Source: Podospora comata
Lineage: Eukaryota > Ascomycota > Sordariomycetes > Sordariales > Podosporaceae
Length of the DNA: 64,000 bases
Reading direction: 5' to 3'
Assembly (NCBI GenBank): GCA_017354895.1
Contig: CP071498.1
Span: forward strand, 2,790,001-2,854,000
The notes below the pieces were generated by a model that did no database searches, was not told the DNA's origin, and worked only from the letters and a program-made list of their open reading frames with translations. Position 1 is the first letter of the stretch. The number at the start of each line of letters is the position of its first letter. The position numbers and the translations under genes are program-made. Shown here piece after piece: positions 11,334-22,951 of this stretch.

Positions 11334-12136
11334 ATGACCGGCCGCAAGAGAAAGCAAGAGGAGGAGCTCGTAGCTCTGCCCAGTGATGACGAAGAGGAGG
11401 AGGAGGAGTAAGCCCATCCCCCGTGCTCCCCTGATGCTGGTGTTTTCTGTAGCTGCCTTGGATGTCATTCCCCATCGTCACTGATGCGACGCGACTGGTC
11501 TGAACGCCATCAGACCTTGTGTGGCGAAATGGGCGCTGATGTCGTTGGCGCATCCTACTTTCGCGGTGGTAGCCGGAGCATTGTCTCCGCCGACAATTGG
11601 GAGATGGCCATGATTTGCATGCCAGATAAACTCGAATCTGTGGCTGACTCGTAGCGGTGCAGGTATGTCTCTGACGAGGATGACGAAGAAGCCGGCGATA
11701 GTTCCGGAGATGACGGAAGCTTCAACGAGGAGGATGCCGAAGATGACGAGGAGGGCGAAGAAGAAGACGAGGAAGCTGCCCCGGGTATGACCAGCCTCGC
11801 AATCCCATTAACTTGTTTTTGGCGCGCTAATCATCTTCCCTCAACCAAGCTCCTCCCAAGAAGAAGATAAAGACGACAGCTACCGCCGAGGGTGATGCGC
11901 CTCAGAAGAACGGCCACAAGAACGGTGTCGCCGAGGATGACGAAGGAGATGACCAAGAGGAGGAGGATCAAGAGGGCGAGGAAGAAGGCGACGATGATGA
12001 CGTCGAAGACGAGGAAGGTGCTGAGGAGGATGAGCCCCCTATCGCTTCCAAGGGCGTCAAGAAGGCTGCCGCACCGCCTGCCGCCGCCGAGGGCAGCGCT
12101 GCTGCTGTTGCCGCTGATGGTGACGACAAGGACTAA
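11334..12136 (+). CDS. Acidic nuclear hypothetical protein
   Basis: Three exons (11334-11407, 11663-11784, 11850-12136) encode 160 residues. Intron 1 is 255 nt, long for this window, with donor GTAAGC and acceptor CAG; intron 2 is 65 nt with donor GTATGA and acceptor AAG. The reading frame is kept across both junctions. The protein starts MTGRKRKQEEE, giving a short basic nuclear-localisation-like cluster, then about two thirds Asp/Glu with a PPKKKIK basic island after the second junction and an Ala-rich end. This composition resembles histone-binding or prothymosin-like nuclear proteins. I looked for the CHZ motif of the H2A.Z chaperone and did not find it, so no function is assigned. Within exon 1 the ORF would end at a TAA created by the retained intron, which supports splicing. 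Confidence 0.7.
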
Positions 12137-14816
12137 TGGTGGTGAGACATGGCTGTGGTGGTGTTGGCAAGTTCCTCGCGATCCATGAGCCCCCATTGCG
12201 TGCGACCTCTCCTGCTCTGAAGGCGTTGGCGTTTGTGACCACTGATTCGTGGCTGCCTGGATGCCGGAGGAAGCGACTGTCTTTTGTTTGCTTTGGTATG
12301 CGTACGCAATAGGTACCGTTCTCGTCGATCTCAGCTAGATATATATATCCATGTCATGAACTGCTCCTGTTGTTGGTGTTTGCGCTATACCGACTTGTAG
12401 TCAGGAGCATGGGATGTGAATTGCGATCGGTTGCTTACATGCTTGCCCCTTCGTTGCTGATTTAGTCCACGTGTGGACGGCGGCCGAAGGGGGGAAGCGC
12501 AGATGGGGCGGTCTCTTCAAGGAAGAACAGAATGGATGAAAAGGGAAGAAAGCAGTGTTGTGTTTTACACCAACCTCCCTAACAGCAGCCCCAGTCATAT
12601 TGTCGATTTGGCGAGGCCCACACCATTGGCCTCGTGATGCCCAATCTTAGGCTGGGACATGTAGTGCCACGTCGACAATGGGGGTCGAGATCCGCCAAGC
12701 TCTGGCCTATTTTGGTGGCCATCAGTTTGATAGGCTTGTCGAGCAGGAGACCTTTTGAGATATTTCGTTTAACAGCGGCTGAGGGAAGAGGTGTGGGCGC
12801 AGTCTCTGCATATGTGCATGTATGGTCGTCTGGCTGCGTTTATGCCTTTCCTTTCGGCCGGTTCGTTACTTGAGCAGAGAGGCTGATGGTGATGACCTCG
12901 AGAGCCGTAGCTAGCCTTTCTATGCCTGGTCCAAACCGAGTCTGGTTGTTGGGGGAAAAGGAAGCATACTGATCCCAGCATCTTGAGTCTGCAAGCACAT
13001 CGCCAACTCAGGTCTATTCTCGGAACTGATTCCAAACTTGCCGAGAGTAGTAACCAAGTTCCTGACAGAGCTCGAACTCCCTCTTGTCTCGATTGTCAAC
13101 GGGAAGAGTTGTCAATCCGTACAAGTAACAGTCTCAACGAAAGCTCTTTGGGAGCCCTCAAAATGCCGATTGATCCTCCTGAAACATGGCTTCTCACTAA
13201 CCAGAGACAGAAAATGATAGCTCACGGTCGAAATAGTGTATGTAGGGTTCACCGTTGACAGCTACCCAAGATCCTTGTTGTGCCGCTAGTTGCCGCCGCA
13301 ATACGAGCTTCACCACCGTTGTCGATGACAGACTTCGTTTGCTGTTTCCGCTTTGAGGATACCGAGCATAAAAAAACGCATGTGGTAGTAGCGGCTCTGG
13401 CGGGGCTGTTTTGGGGACGGCGCTACGATAGTTGAGCAGGTTGGCGAAAATAATAAAAGAAGCCGGATCGTCGCCGAGCCCTCAAGCGCGACGGTGAGCT
13501 CCGCTGCCTCGTGGCAACTGGGTCCTGGGATATCGGATCGGCCATTCGGGATCCGGGGTTTGGTCTCTTGGGAAAAACACAGATCGGTGCTCGGATGAGC
13601 AACTGCCAACATCATGCCATTCGTGCTGATGAGAGGATCGACCTGGGAGCAGCAAAGACTTGGCCTTCATTTCTACAGCTAGGCTGATGCCGAGTGTCGA
13701 GAGCTACTCATACTCATCAGTAGGCAGAGTGGACAATGTGCTGTGTGTGTATCCATAAGGCTTTGTTGAGCAGAGATCGTGAGAATTGAAGTCTCTGTCT
13801 TCCCCTCTTGGCATGACACATCAGGTTCGCTTTCCCCTGCCCCAAAGGATTGACATGCATCGGGACTTGATGGAGCAGACTCCACAAAGATCTTGCTCAG
13901 TAGTGGATATCTCGTCCCTGGCGGCTTCCTTTTCGCTTGCTCTGTCTGCTGTGCGGGAAGGAACTGTCCATTGAGGTTCTTAAAGGCCTCGACAAATGGC
14001 TTGGCAGGGAATGCACGATAAGAGCGGCTACCCCACCTCTCATCTGTCAAACCCCCTGTGCAGATGCACACCAGTCTTCCACACACGCCTTCACACTGCC
14101 CTGGGGGAAGTCTTGGACTGTTCTGGATTGCAGTTGTCAAAAGATGGGACCACACACCAGCTGCCCGACATGGCGCCATTTTCATGTAGGCTGCTTGCCC
14201 CCCCCCCAAATACTCAACGCACATGGCGGACGACTCCATGATCTGACATCATCCCCAGCTATAGGCTCGATCCCCCGGACTGACCCGCTCCCAGGCCTCG
14301 AAAGGGATGTGGGAGGGTGTACCGCAGTAGGGACAAGTGGGCGGCCCGATCGATTCTCTTCCTTTTCTCCATTGCTTATGCCGGCCTGCCGGGAGCGGCA
14401 ACGCTAATGGCTCTGGAGCAGCCGTCTTCTTGGATTCGAGCAGCCCATGGCCCCCCTGCGTGGTCCTGGGAAGGGGCCGTGGAGTGGTAATGAACCTAGG
14501 TGGGACTTTGCGAAGAAGGAGGGTCTGTGAACACGAAGGGGCCAGCCTCTATATAAGACTTGACCTGGAGATCAGAAGCCAGCGGGACGGCCAGATATCC
14601 ACCAGCAAAGCAGCTCTCCCGAGGTACTAGGACACGCATCCTACGTACGACCGTACGATTATCAGCTATTCTCCCCAGTTCTCTCTTCCATTCCGCCGTT
14701 GTGCTTACCTTTGACGCTCACCGTCAAGAGCATCATCACATGGGTGCTGCCGCAAGACAACGATCTTACCCACTATCGTGCGTTCGACCCCTTGCGAGAT
14801 ACTCGTTGGAGAAGTC
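12137..14816. other. 2.7 kb intergenic region upstream of the first bHLH gene
   Basis: No ORF with coding character. The 3' UTR of the acidic protein gene lies at the left and a TATA-containing promoter for the bHLH gene near 14550. The rest is featureless to the eye. Long upstream regions are common for fungal developmental transcription factor genes. Confidence 0.5.
14550..14556 (+). promoter_or_regulatory. TATA box of the first bHLH gene
   Basis: TATATAA in the context CTCTATATAAGACTTG, about 260 bp upstream of the bHLH start codon. Position and orientation fit a core promoter with a leader of roughly 230 nt; no transcript data support it. Confidence 0.45.
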
Positions 14817-15902
14817 ATGGAACCCAGCGCGACGAAGACCAGTATCATGATCAAGGAAGCGAGTTCCGGTGCTGACGAGGTGAGAAATATTCGTGGTTTA
14901 TTGTGGCGGTCGTGGTGTTACCAGACAAGTCCCGGCGTCACGCCACTTTTGCATTCACCACTTTCTGGATTCAGCTAACCAAGGCACGTTGGAATCTAGA
15001 CCTCGGTGTCGGCAGTACCCACCCCAGGCTATGGCTATATGGGTCAAGCCAGCTACGGGGCTAACGTCGTCCCATGGAGCTTGCCCGACGCACCGTACAC
15101 AGCTTCTTCGTTCTTTGAGGAACCATCCTGCGACTTCTTTTCCTTGTCGAGGACTCCATTTACTCCATTTGTGGGTGGAAATTGGCACTTGTCCAACAAT
15201 CTCAGTCCCGAAGTCTCTCTACCAACACCACTCAGCTCCGTAGGTTCCAGAGCGGGCGTATGGAGGGGCGAACCCGGGGGCGAGTATTGCGAGCATGAGC
15301 TCTTCTCCCCAGTGAGCGAACTAGCCACCATCGATATGGCAGATTCTGTGACACACACCAAGAGGTCTTGGTCTGAGGAGTCGTCCACGTCGGCCAAGTA
15401 TCAGCCCAACGACAAGATCAAGGCCACCAGTAGATCAAAAGGTCGTGGCAAGCACAATATTCAGCTGCGTACCGCCTCCCGCAAGGCTCGAAAAGGAAGT
15501 TTGGCGCCAGCAACACCTCTATCTCCAGCTGAAAGCGTTCACAATCCCGGTTCAGCCAGTGATGATGATGACCTCACCCCTGAAGAACGCCGTGCCAGAC
15601 GCAACCATAACCTTGTCGAGAAACAGTACCGCAACAGGCTGAACGCCCAGTTCGAACGCCTCTTGGCCGTCCTTCCTCTCGAGCAATACAAGGGGGGTCA
15701 CCTGGGTCAGGGAGAAGGCTGTGATGGATTCGCAACCGATGAGAAGAGAATGAGCAAGGCCGAGGTGTTGGATTTGGCAACCAGACGTATCAAGGCACTT
15801 GAGATGGAGAAGGAGCGCTTGAACAGAGAAAGAAAAGAGCTGCTAAGGAACATGGACATCATGGCTGGAGCCGTTGCTCAGGCAGCCAATCAAGGACTTT
15901 GA
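14817..15902 (+). CDS. bHLH transcription factor (first of a tandem pair)
   Basis: Two exons, 14817-14879 and 15000-15902, encode 321 residues. The second exon is open only from the splice site; its apparent GTG start at 15006 is internal. The ATG at 14817 gives 21 codons ending in GADE, joined in phase 0 across a 120-nt intron with donor GTGAGA, a GCTAAC branch point and TAG acceptor. The basic helix-loop-helix lies near residues 215-300: NHNLVEKQYRNRLN carries the His, Glu and Arg contacts expected for E-box binding, with Tyr in the position that is also Tyr in SREBP factors. After a long loop (LEQYKGG to MSKAEV), helix 2 runs into a leucine-zipper-like heptad segment, ALEMEKERLNRERKELLR. 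Fungal homologues are often labelled allergen Fus c 3-like. It probably acts as a nuclear dimer; targets are unknown. A related gene follows at 18.0 kb. Confidence 0.85.
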
Positions 15903-18047
15903 TTGCATTTTAATGGATTGGGTTTTGGTCAAAAATATCGGGTTTCGGTCTCCACACTGGCGCGATGGGGAAAAGGGTCACGGTACAAGTTCAAAATATG
16001 GCATGCTGTTACAAGACAGATGGTGGGGAGCAGGGATGGAAACTTGTTTGAAAAGCATGGCGAGAATTGTGGTTGATAGCATCGGCGTTTCTTTTTTCCA
16101 ACCAAATTTACTGTATTTGCACTTGTACTTCATACATCTACGAGTTTGCTCCAACACAATCAGGTTTTCATGGTCCGGTATCTGGCAGATGTGTTTCGGG
16201 TGGCTGCTTCTGACAGCAGCTTTGTTGCTTTGCTGTATCTTGCTGATTGGAAAGAGATGCTTCTCCTGCATATCCATTGTCTGTAGAATGCATATGCATG
16301 ATTTACAAGTTTCGACCGTCAAAATGTGTGGGAAGCCGCTATCTTGACCAAGGAGTGTTGGACAGCTGGCGCTCCAAAGTCACCGGGGCTTTGAGGGAAG
16401 GAGGGATTCTTTTTCAGGCAGGCACTGCTTGTCCAGTTGTCGGCAGGAATCCAGCAACCCTTACCCACAAACAACCTCCAACAAGCACAGCACCCCAGAA
16501 TTGAATACGATTACGACTCCTCCATGTTCTCGATCGAATCAGACATCGACCCGATGGGTGACGGAACGCCAAGTCTGTTGTCTGCATGCAGGGCAGCCGC
16601 TCTCACTCGCTCGCAGAAGCACGTTCACCGGTTCTGCCAAGGGCTTTTTCTATGGTGGTATGATGCCTACGGCATCCGTACACCACGTTCCAAGCTCGAG
16701 ATGTTGTTGATTCTGACTCCCGAGGTCCCTTAGCTAACAAACCTTCGAATCACTTTCCGGAGATGCCCGTTCCTCTACCATATCAAGCCACCCCCATGAA
16801 CTTGGATCAACCCCGCGCACCTCGGAAAAACGAGGGATACAATCCCCGAAAAACCGTTCAACCGGAACTTTGGGACCGCCTCTCTCAACCCACGAGGAGG
16901 GTTGTCGAGGATGTTGTGCGACACAAGTTGCCATGTCTCGAACTGGCAAAGAAGCAGGGACTCACGTCATCCCGGATTTTGTCTGCTCTGCGAACACGGC
17001 ATGCGTGGCTTTCTCCCTCGTGGAAACGAGACCATGTTTGTCTGGATGCGCCGTGTCTCAGCCCCTACCCCTAGCCAAGTGCCGAGCGTGGAAGAAGAGA
17101 GCGCGAGACGAGGTCGAGGAATCAAGGCGAGTGCTTTATCCGACTCCAGCTCTTTAGTGTCCAAGATTATGGCGACTTGGACATGATTGCTGAGCGGACG
17201 ATCAGTACCCAAATCTGCATTTTGTTCCAGAAAAGCACTGGACTTGTTGGGCTCGCCGCCAGGGGTCAATCAGATCGAGTGTTCGAAAGAACTCGACGCC
17301 ACGATTCTAGGGCTGAGTCGGTAGTTACCGCAATGGCATGATCGGCGAGCCAAATCGAACCACAGCTTATTTTTCTCACAGAATACTGGCTCCAATCTCC
17401 GTCGCGGCAGCCTCTGAATATGTACATGTACAGCAGCCCTTGACAACCATGTCGATCTCCCGCTCTGCCGAGTCTCGTTTGGGGAACGGCACGAACCACA
17501 TGCTCGGGGCTGGACCTGGAAAGGGGAGCGACGGGGATTTCAAATCGATTGATTCAGAGACACTGACCTGACTATTTTCTTGGATAGATCTTGGTTGTAG
17601 TAGCTTGCATCGTGCCCCGAACTGGCTCGGGTCGCTGCCAACTTATGGTCAGATATGCGCGTTCCCCTTGCTTCCAGACAGGAGCATTATCGGCCGCTAC
17701 CCGTGTGTCGAGTGTGCGCCTTTGGCGGCATTGGTCAAGCCTCTGGCACAATGTCCGTTTTCGATTCAAACACTGTACCTGGCTCGCAAATGAAGCCGAC
17801 GCCTCCTCAGAGTTGACATTGTTGGTCCAGAAGAAGAAATGTCTGCCATGGTCTGGCTGGGTTCATCACCCTCTACGACATCACAGGGCAGTCGCCATGT
17901 CGCTTGGTCACACGAAGGGGGGACTGCTCGTGGTATAAGTTTGTCGTGATCCGGACCTCCTTCCGGTATCGTGACCTCCCATCAGTATCATGAACATGCT
18001 CTGCATCATACGGTCATTTCAACAAGCTTGCTCTTTCAGTTTCAGAC
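15903..18047. other. Spacer between the two bHLH genes, with a coding-like segment
   Basis: Two kilobases with no complete gene that I can model. The best stretch is a plus-strand frame at about 16763-17074 that reads naturally, including QPELWDRLSQPTRRVVEDVV and LELAKKQGLTSSRILSALR, and could form helices. Just upstream, 16485-16735 in another frame gives MFSIESDIDPMGDGTPS. A GTATGA donor and a CTAAC lie between them but the acceptor would be a weak GAG. I cannot decide between a small real gene, a relic and chance. Confidence 0.3.
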
Positions 18048-19465
18048 ATGGACAACACTTACTACGGTGGTCACTACGATGACGAAAACCAACAGGTACG
18101 GCTCAGTCCTTGGCATGACTGTTTTCATCTCTATTTCGTTAGCTCCCTTTGGGCCATCTCATGTCCCTACATGATGCACGGTGACGTTTGTCAGGACCAT
18201 ATGGATTGGTTCGGGACCTCGGTCCCTTACCGTAACCGTTGAGATGGCATGACTGGTAGCCTCAATGCTGCCGTGTTGTATTTATAGCATGTGTTCCGTC
18301 TTTGACAACGACTCGGCTATTCGGGAGGGGGTGACCTGTTGTTGCAGTGTAGGGACCTCAGCTGACAACCGCCAACCAGAACATTCCATCATACCCCTTA
18401 GCTTTCGACATTCAGGAGCGGGACCATGCCAATGCATCCGTCTTGTGTCCCAGCTCAACTTCCCCTTTGGGGGGTTCGATCTCGATCTCGCCGACTGATC
18501 GCTTCAGCAACACCGGAGCATACGGGGACTATGACTCCCGCGGTATCACTTCCCTCATGCCAGAAAGCTCCTACTATGCCCCAACCGAGCCGGTGTCTGC
18601 CTATGACAACGCTTCACTGAGCATGTCTTCCGGTCCGCACAGCTTTCCCTACGGGCAGATACACGATGAGCTTGACGGAGGGGTGATGAATCAGGGTCCT
18701 CCTCCATCGACTGGCTGGGGCCCCCAATTTCAATCCTTCACGCCATATGCAGAGGACCCTCGTGTGGCGATGGGTGTTGGTGAGAGAAGCAGTGGTGTTC
18801 CTTACCAATATCCACCGTCAACAAGCAAGCGTCAAAAAAGCCACGCCACCAACCCCCCTTTTCAAGGCTTGACGATTGATACAATGACCATGAACCCACA
18901 CGGTGATCGTCGACCTCACAAGTCGGCGGCGGCGGCGGCCAAGAGGAGCAAAGGAAAGAAACCATCAGCTCCCACAACGAGTCTCTCCTCTCCCACAAGC
19001 CAGTCAACCATATCCAGCGGCAGCGCGGCACCGAACTCACTCCCTGAAGAGGACTGTGACTCGGAGCAGGAGCAGGCTGTTTCGACGGGCAGGCAAGGTC
19101 ATCATAACGCCCGCACTAGGCATAATATGGTTGAGCAAAAGTACCGGCATAGGCTCAACACGCATTTTGATAAGCTGCTGGAGGTGTTGCCGTCGGGGAT
19201 TGGTGTGGGCGGGATGATGATGGGGGATGGGTATCAGAATACGTATCAGACGACATATTTGGGGGGGGATGGGGGGGCGCCGAGTTTGGAGAGGGAGAGG
19301 AAGGTGAGTAAGGCTGAGGTGCTGGATCGGGCGAGGTTGTATATACAGACGCTGGAGAGTGAGCATGTGAGGTTGCAGCGGGAGAGGGAGGAGTTGAGGG
19401 GGTTGTGGGAGGGGTATTATGAACGGGCGGCGGGGGTGGGGAAGGGGTTGGATGGGGGGGTTTGA
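18048..19465 (+). CDS. bHLH transcription factor (second of a tandem pair)
   Basis: Two exons, 18048-18095 and 18380-19465, encode 377 residues. Exon 1 is 16 codons (MDNTYYGGHYDDENQQ) and joins in phase 0 across a 284-nt intron with donor GTACGG, a CTGAC branch point and CAG acceptor. The Ser/Pro-rich N-terminal half is followed by a polyalanine patch and a basic KRSKGKK segment. The bHLH lies near residues 255-350: TRHNMVEQKYRHRLN is the basic region plus helix 1, with the same His, Glu, Tyr and Arg positions as its neighbour. A Gly/Met-rich loop precedes KVSKAEVLDRARLYIQTLE and a heptad tail. Shared domain order, the same insertion in the loop and a short phase-0 first exon argue that the two bHLH genes are paralogues from an old tandem duplication, though their N-terminal regions no longer resemble each other. 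Confidence 0.85.
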
Positions 19466-19846
19466 TGGGGGTTTCGTTTTGTTTTGTCTTGGGATGGGTT
19501 GTGAAGAGGTTGGAGCATATATATATATATGCCCCTCGGGCAAGTCATTTTGGGCTGGTTTGGTTTTGCAGAGGATATGAATTTTATGTTGGTTATTGTT
19601 GGTCGGGTGGAGATAGATAAATGTACACCTACCCGCGCTTTCTTTCCACATGATATCAGTTGAGACACTACCTACCTTATACAGCGTGAATTGGTTAGAA
19701 GAAGTTTTCCAATGAAGTTGCTAGTTGAGCATGGACGAAAGAAACTGCATGGCTGGATCTCACGTCGTGATGATACAAGGTTCATATTGAGATGAAAAGG
19801 TTTGATTTCTTTGGGAACTTTAAGCTAAGATAGGTAGAGATGTGTT
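19466..19846. other. Convergent 3' flanks
   Basis: Between the bHLH stop and the stop of the convergent 96-residue gene. Contains a short TA run near 19520 and no ORF of interest. Confidence 0.5.
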
Positions 19847-20251
19847 CTAGACAGAGCTCCGCCCATCATTCCTTGGCAGGCCCTCGGTGTCGGTGGGCTC
19901 TTTGTAGGCCCCCTTTGGGGGGGCTGCGCCGCGGGTGACGGGTTTGGTGCTGAAGATGATGTTGGATTGGTCGATGGCTTGTTTGTCTGGGATTTTTCTG
20001 CTGTCAGTCTGATTTTCTTGTCTGGTCGTGCCTTCTTTTTTTTTTTTTTTTTTTTTTTTTTGTGAGATCTCATTTGACAAGGGGTGGGGAGGTCACCAAC
20101 CGAGTTGATCACTGCTTGTGCTGTTGGTCTGGTTGTTGTTTTTCACCTCGTCCCTGGCTTGCTCGTCGGCGATGACCTGCACTGGCTCGTGCTTGTGGCC
20201 TGGCCGGGAGACGTACGAGTTGTCTGTGTCGGCGTCTTGGGTCGTGGACAT
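19847..20251 (-). CDS. Small hypothetical protein, 96 residues
   Basis: Two exons on the minus strand, 20251-20101 and 19986-19847. The start is the internal ATG giving MSTTQDADTDNSYVSRPG; an earlier in-frame ATG would add a hydrophobic stretch that looks like leader sequence. The donor is GTTGGT, the only one that keeps frame with the acceptor CCCAG, and the joint reads SSDQLDKQAIDQSN. The intron carries a 26-nt A run on the coding strand. The C-terminal part, FSTKPVTRG then KGAYKEPTDTEGLPRNDG, is compact and reads like conserved sequence; I have the impression of similar short fungal proteins but cannot name a family. It is hydrophilic, has no signal peptide or membrane span, and its function is unknown. 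It is divergent from nothing and lies between a bHLH gene and a membrane protein gene. Confidence 0.6.
20036..20061. repeat. Poly-T run within an intron
   Basis: Twenty-six consecutive T on the plus strand, A on the coding strand, inside the intron of the 96-residue gene. Liable to length variation and sequencing error. Confidence 0.95.
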
Positions 20252-20639
20252 GATTGCTCTTGGGGGTTTGTCGTGATTGTTTGATGAGAAGAAGGGAATG
20301 AGGGAGATGGAGTTGAGCAGTGGGTGCTGTATTTGATCATGAAATAGAAAGAGTCCAAGGCAGCACATGACATCACTTGCACAACCCCCTCAACAAACCA
20401 CAAGGACGCCGTTGACAGCATCAACCCCAATCAAAAGGTCTTGGACCGGCATGTGCGGTGCCGATTGAACGACTCAGGGGCTCAAAGCGGGACCTTGGCA
20501 ACTCCGCACACAAGCATCTCCATTAGCACCAGATCAAGGAAACTTGGTTTCCAAAAAAAAAATAAAAAACAGGGTATTATTATCGCGCTGGGTATCCTCA
20601 TTAATAACACATCTCATACAAATACATGGCTGGCATGTT
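20252..20639. other. Intergenic region between two minus-strand genes
   Basis: Promoter of the 96-residue gene and 3' flank of the MARVEL-like gene. No further feature seen. Confidence 0.5.
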
Positions 20640-22228
20640 TCACTTCTCAGCCACGCCCTTCTCGGTCACGACCTCTACCTGCGCCGCTGGCTCACTCTTC
20701 TCAGCCACGACCTCCTCCTCCTCCTCCGTTGGAACCTCCGGCAGCGGTATCTCCGGCAACGGCGCCTCTTTTTTCCCCGCCGCAGCAGCAGAAGTCCGTT
20801 TCGTCGTCTTCTGAGCCGCAGCAACATTCCCCTGTCCCGCCGCAGCCCTGGCACCACGCATCGAAGACCGCTGCTGCTGCGGCGCCGGGGCGTAATACAC
20901 CCTCTTGCTTGTTGTCACTCGTTGAGGTTGCTGAGGAGGCGCCGGCGTCGGCATAGGGGAGTAGTAACCCCCGTATTGAGCCGCTTGTTCGGGTGTGATG
21001 TAGGGGATAACCCCGTGAACAGACACACGCTGTGGTTGTCGTCGTGGTTGCTGAGGTGCCCAGCTTCCTGGCATTTGTTGGGTGGGAAGAGGAGGAGGAG
21101 GTAGTGGTGGTGGGTGCTGCAAAGTTGGATGTGGTACATGCTGGAAGCCGGCGGGCAGAGGGTGGGAAGGATCATACGGGATCTCCACTATCAGGACCTC
21201 CCGTCTGGCTCGGTTCCGCTGGTGAGCCTCGCCGCAGGCACCGACAAACAAGACGAGGTGAGTGAAGAATAACACAAAGTCAAAGGCTAAAAGGGCCTGG
21301 AAGAGTGCGAGTTCTTTGTCGGCTGTGTCCTGGTTGTCGAAATACCGGAACCAACCGTCGTATCCCCCTACGTTGGTGATATAGTGAACCATGATGCCGA
21401 ACCCGGCCACGGCAAGGGCACCGACGATGAGGTTGAAGGTGATTAGCCATCCTGGGTGCAGGCCACGGTGGTCTTTGGAGAACCACATGGTCAACATCTC
21501 GATGACGATGAAGACGAGGGAGAGGATCGCCTGGTGATGTTAGCACTTTCCAACAGTGAGAGAGAGGTGAGAGAAGGGAGACATACCGCCGAGGCAGAAA
21601 CACCGGACATGTACGCTGATTCATGAATATACCAGTACCCGGAGTCTCCCGCAGAGATATACCCCGTAGCAACACTCAACCCGATAACCAAGGCCGAAAC
21701 CGCAACAGCAAAGAGCATCAGTCCAATCTTGACCTTGTGCCACTTGGGGTTGTGGGGGATCTCATAGGGCACTTCATCCTCCTCGCGCCGGGCGTCGTAT
21801 GTTCCAAACACCGGCTGCAGATGGGCCGTTGGATGTGGGCCTGGGATGGCGTCGAACCGTACAGCACCGCCCGATGGCTGCCCATCTTTTTGCGTCTCCT
21901 GGTGGGTTGGCGGGAGTGGCGTTGGTGAGAGTGCTGGGTTGGCATCGTTTACGTCCGTCTGTTGCTGTGGGGCGGCATCGTTTACCTCCGTCTGTTGCTG
22001 TTGACTGGCCTCGGGAACGTTCTCCTGTTGCTGTTGACTGCCCTCAGGAACATTCTCCTGCTGCTGTTGACTGGCATCGCTAACATCACTCTGCTGCGGT
22101 TGACTGGCCTCGGGAACAGCCTCGGTAACAGCCTCAACAACCCCTTGCTTCTTTTGCTCAGGCCCAGCTTCGGCTTTGGGCTCCTCCAGTTTTGGCTGCG
22201 CAGCCGCGCTGTCGTCGCCTGCCATCAT
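20640..22228 (-). CDS. Four-span membrane protein, MARVEL-like, with Gln-rich repeats
   Basis: Two exons, 22228-21587 and 21530-20640, encode 510 residues; the ATG doublet leaves the start uncertain by one codon. The 56-nt intron has donor GTATGT and acceptor CAG and joins GVSASA to AILSLVF inside a membrane span. The N-terminal 170 residues are soluble and include about five copies of an 11-residue unit of the type ENVPEASQQQQ. Four hydrophobic spans follow: KIGLMLFAVAVSALVIG, then SASAAILSLVFIVIEML across the splice junction, WLITFNLIVGALAVAGFGI and ALLAFDFVLFFTHLVLFVGA. The spacing is that of MARVEL-type proteins of the plasma membrane or vesicles. A long Pro/Gln-rich cytoplasmic tail ends in Glu/Val-rich sequence. 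No catalytic motif is seen. A role in membrane apposition or organisation is inference only. Confidence 0.7.
21940..22090 (-). repeat. 33-bp coding minisatellite in the MARVEL-like gene
   Basis: About five imperfect 33-nt units encode an 11-residue repeat ending in a run of three or four Gln. The central copies (ENVPEGSQQQQ, ENVPEASQQQQ) are nearly identical; the outer ones have drifted. The period is a multiple of three, so length changes would keep the frame. Confidence 0.8.
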
Positions 22229-22951
22229 GCAACCCGTCCGTCCTTTCTATTTCCGATAAGCGCTGATAAGTACCTCAGTCGTGGGCGCGAGTTGATGGCC
22301 CGGATGTTACTCGGTAAATATCAAGCTCAAGGCGCGATATGATGTCGCGCAAACACTCAGTTGGGACTCATAGGGAAAAAAACGAGCGCGATTGACGAGA
22401 GAAATCCCATCAATGAAGAGAGACGGGAAACAAGTGGAACGAACCACCGGCGACAGCGACGACGACGTCGTCTATTTAAAATTGCTTTCCAGGCATCACT
22501 CTTGACCTTAGGGCCGCCCCCTGGCTGTTGGTGCAGACCACAGGGGTTAGCTGTCGCTTGGCATTGGTTCACGGTGGAACGAGGGGACCGCCAAGAGCTC
22601 CGTTTTGTGATGTTTTGGGGAATTTTGGTCAGTGCTTGTGAGGAAATAACGAGATGCATGGGACTTGTGTAGAGTGCTGCTCCGTAATAAACCCTCCAGT
22701 GACTCAACGAAGCCTGTTGGAAATGCTGTAGTTGCCTTGCTTGGTGATTCATGCCACTGATTTCGTCCACCGTACGGCGTCCGTTGGAGGCAAAGTTCCT
22801 GCTTCACTCTTCCGCAGTGAAAATATCAACTTGGCCGTGCCTGTTGGGTATAGGGTATCATGTTCATAAAAGGGAAGCTGTCAGTACTATTACCAAAGAT
22901 TCAACACAAAATCGCGCCGTGCTTGAACCTCTTTTTGCCTTTTTACACTTT
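22229..22951. other. Intergenic region upstream of the MARVEL-like gene
   Basis: Holds the promoter of the MARVEL-like gene and the 3' flank of SEC11. Short ORFs here have no motif or codon character. Confidence 0.5.

Noticed and set aside
11334-12136. Acidic protein as the H2A.Z chaperone Chz1
   Set aside because: The CHZ motif is not visible; composition alone is not enough.
15006-15008. GTG as start codon of the first bHLH gene
   Set aside because: A clean upstream ATG exon with donor, branch point and acceptor joins in frame, and nuclear fungal genes rarely start at GTG.
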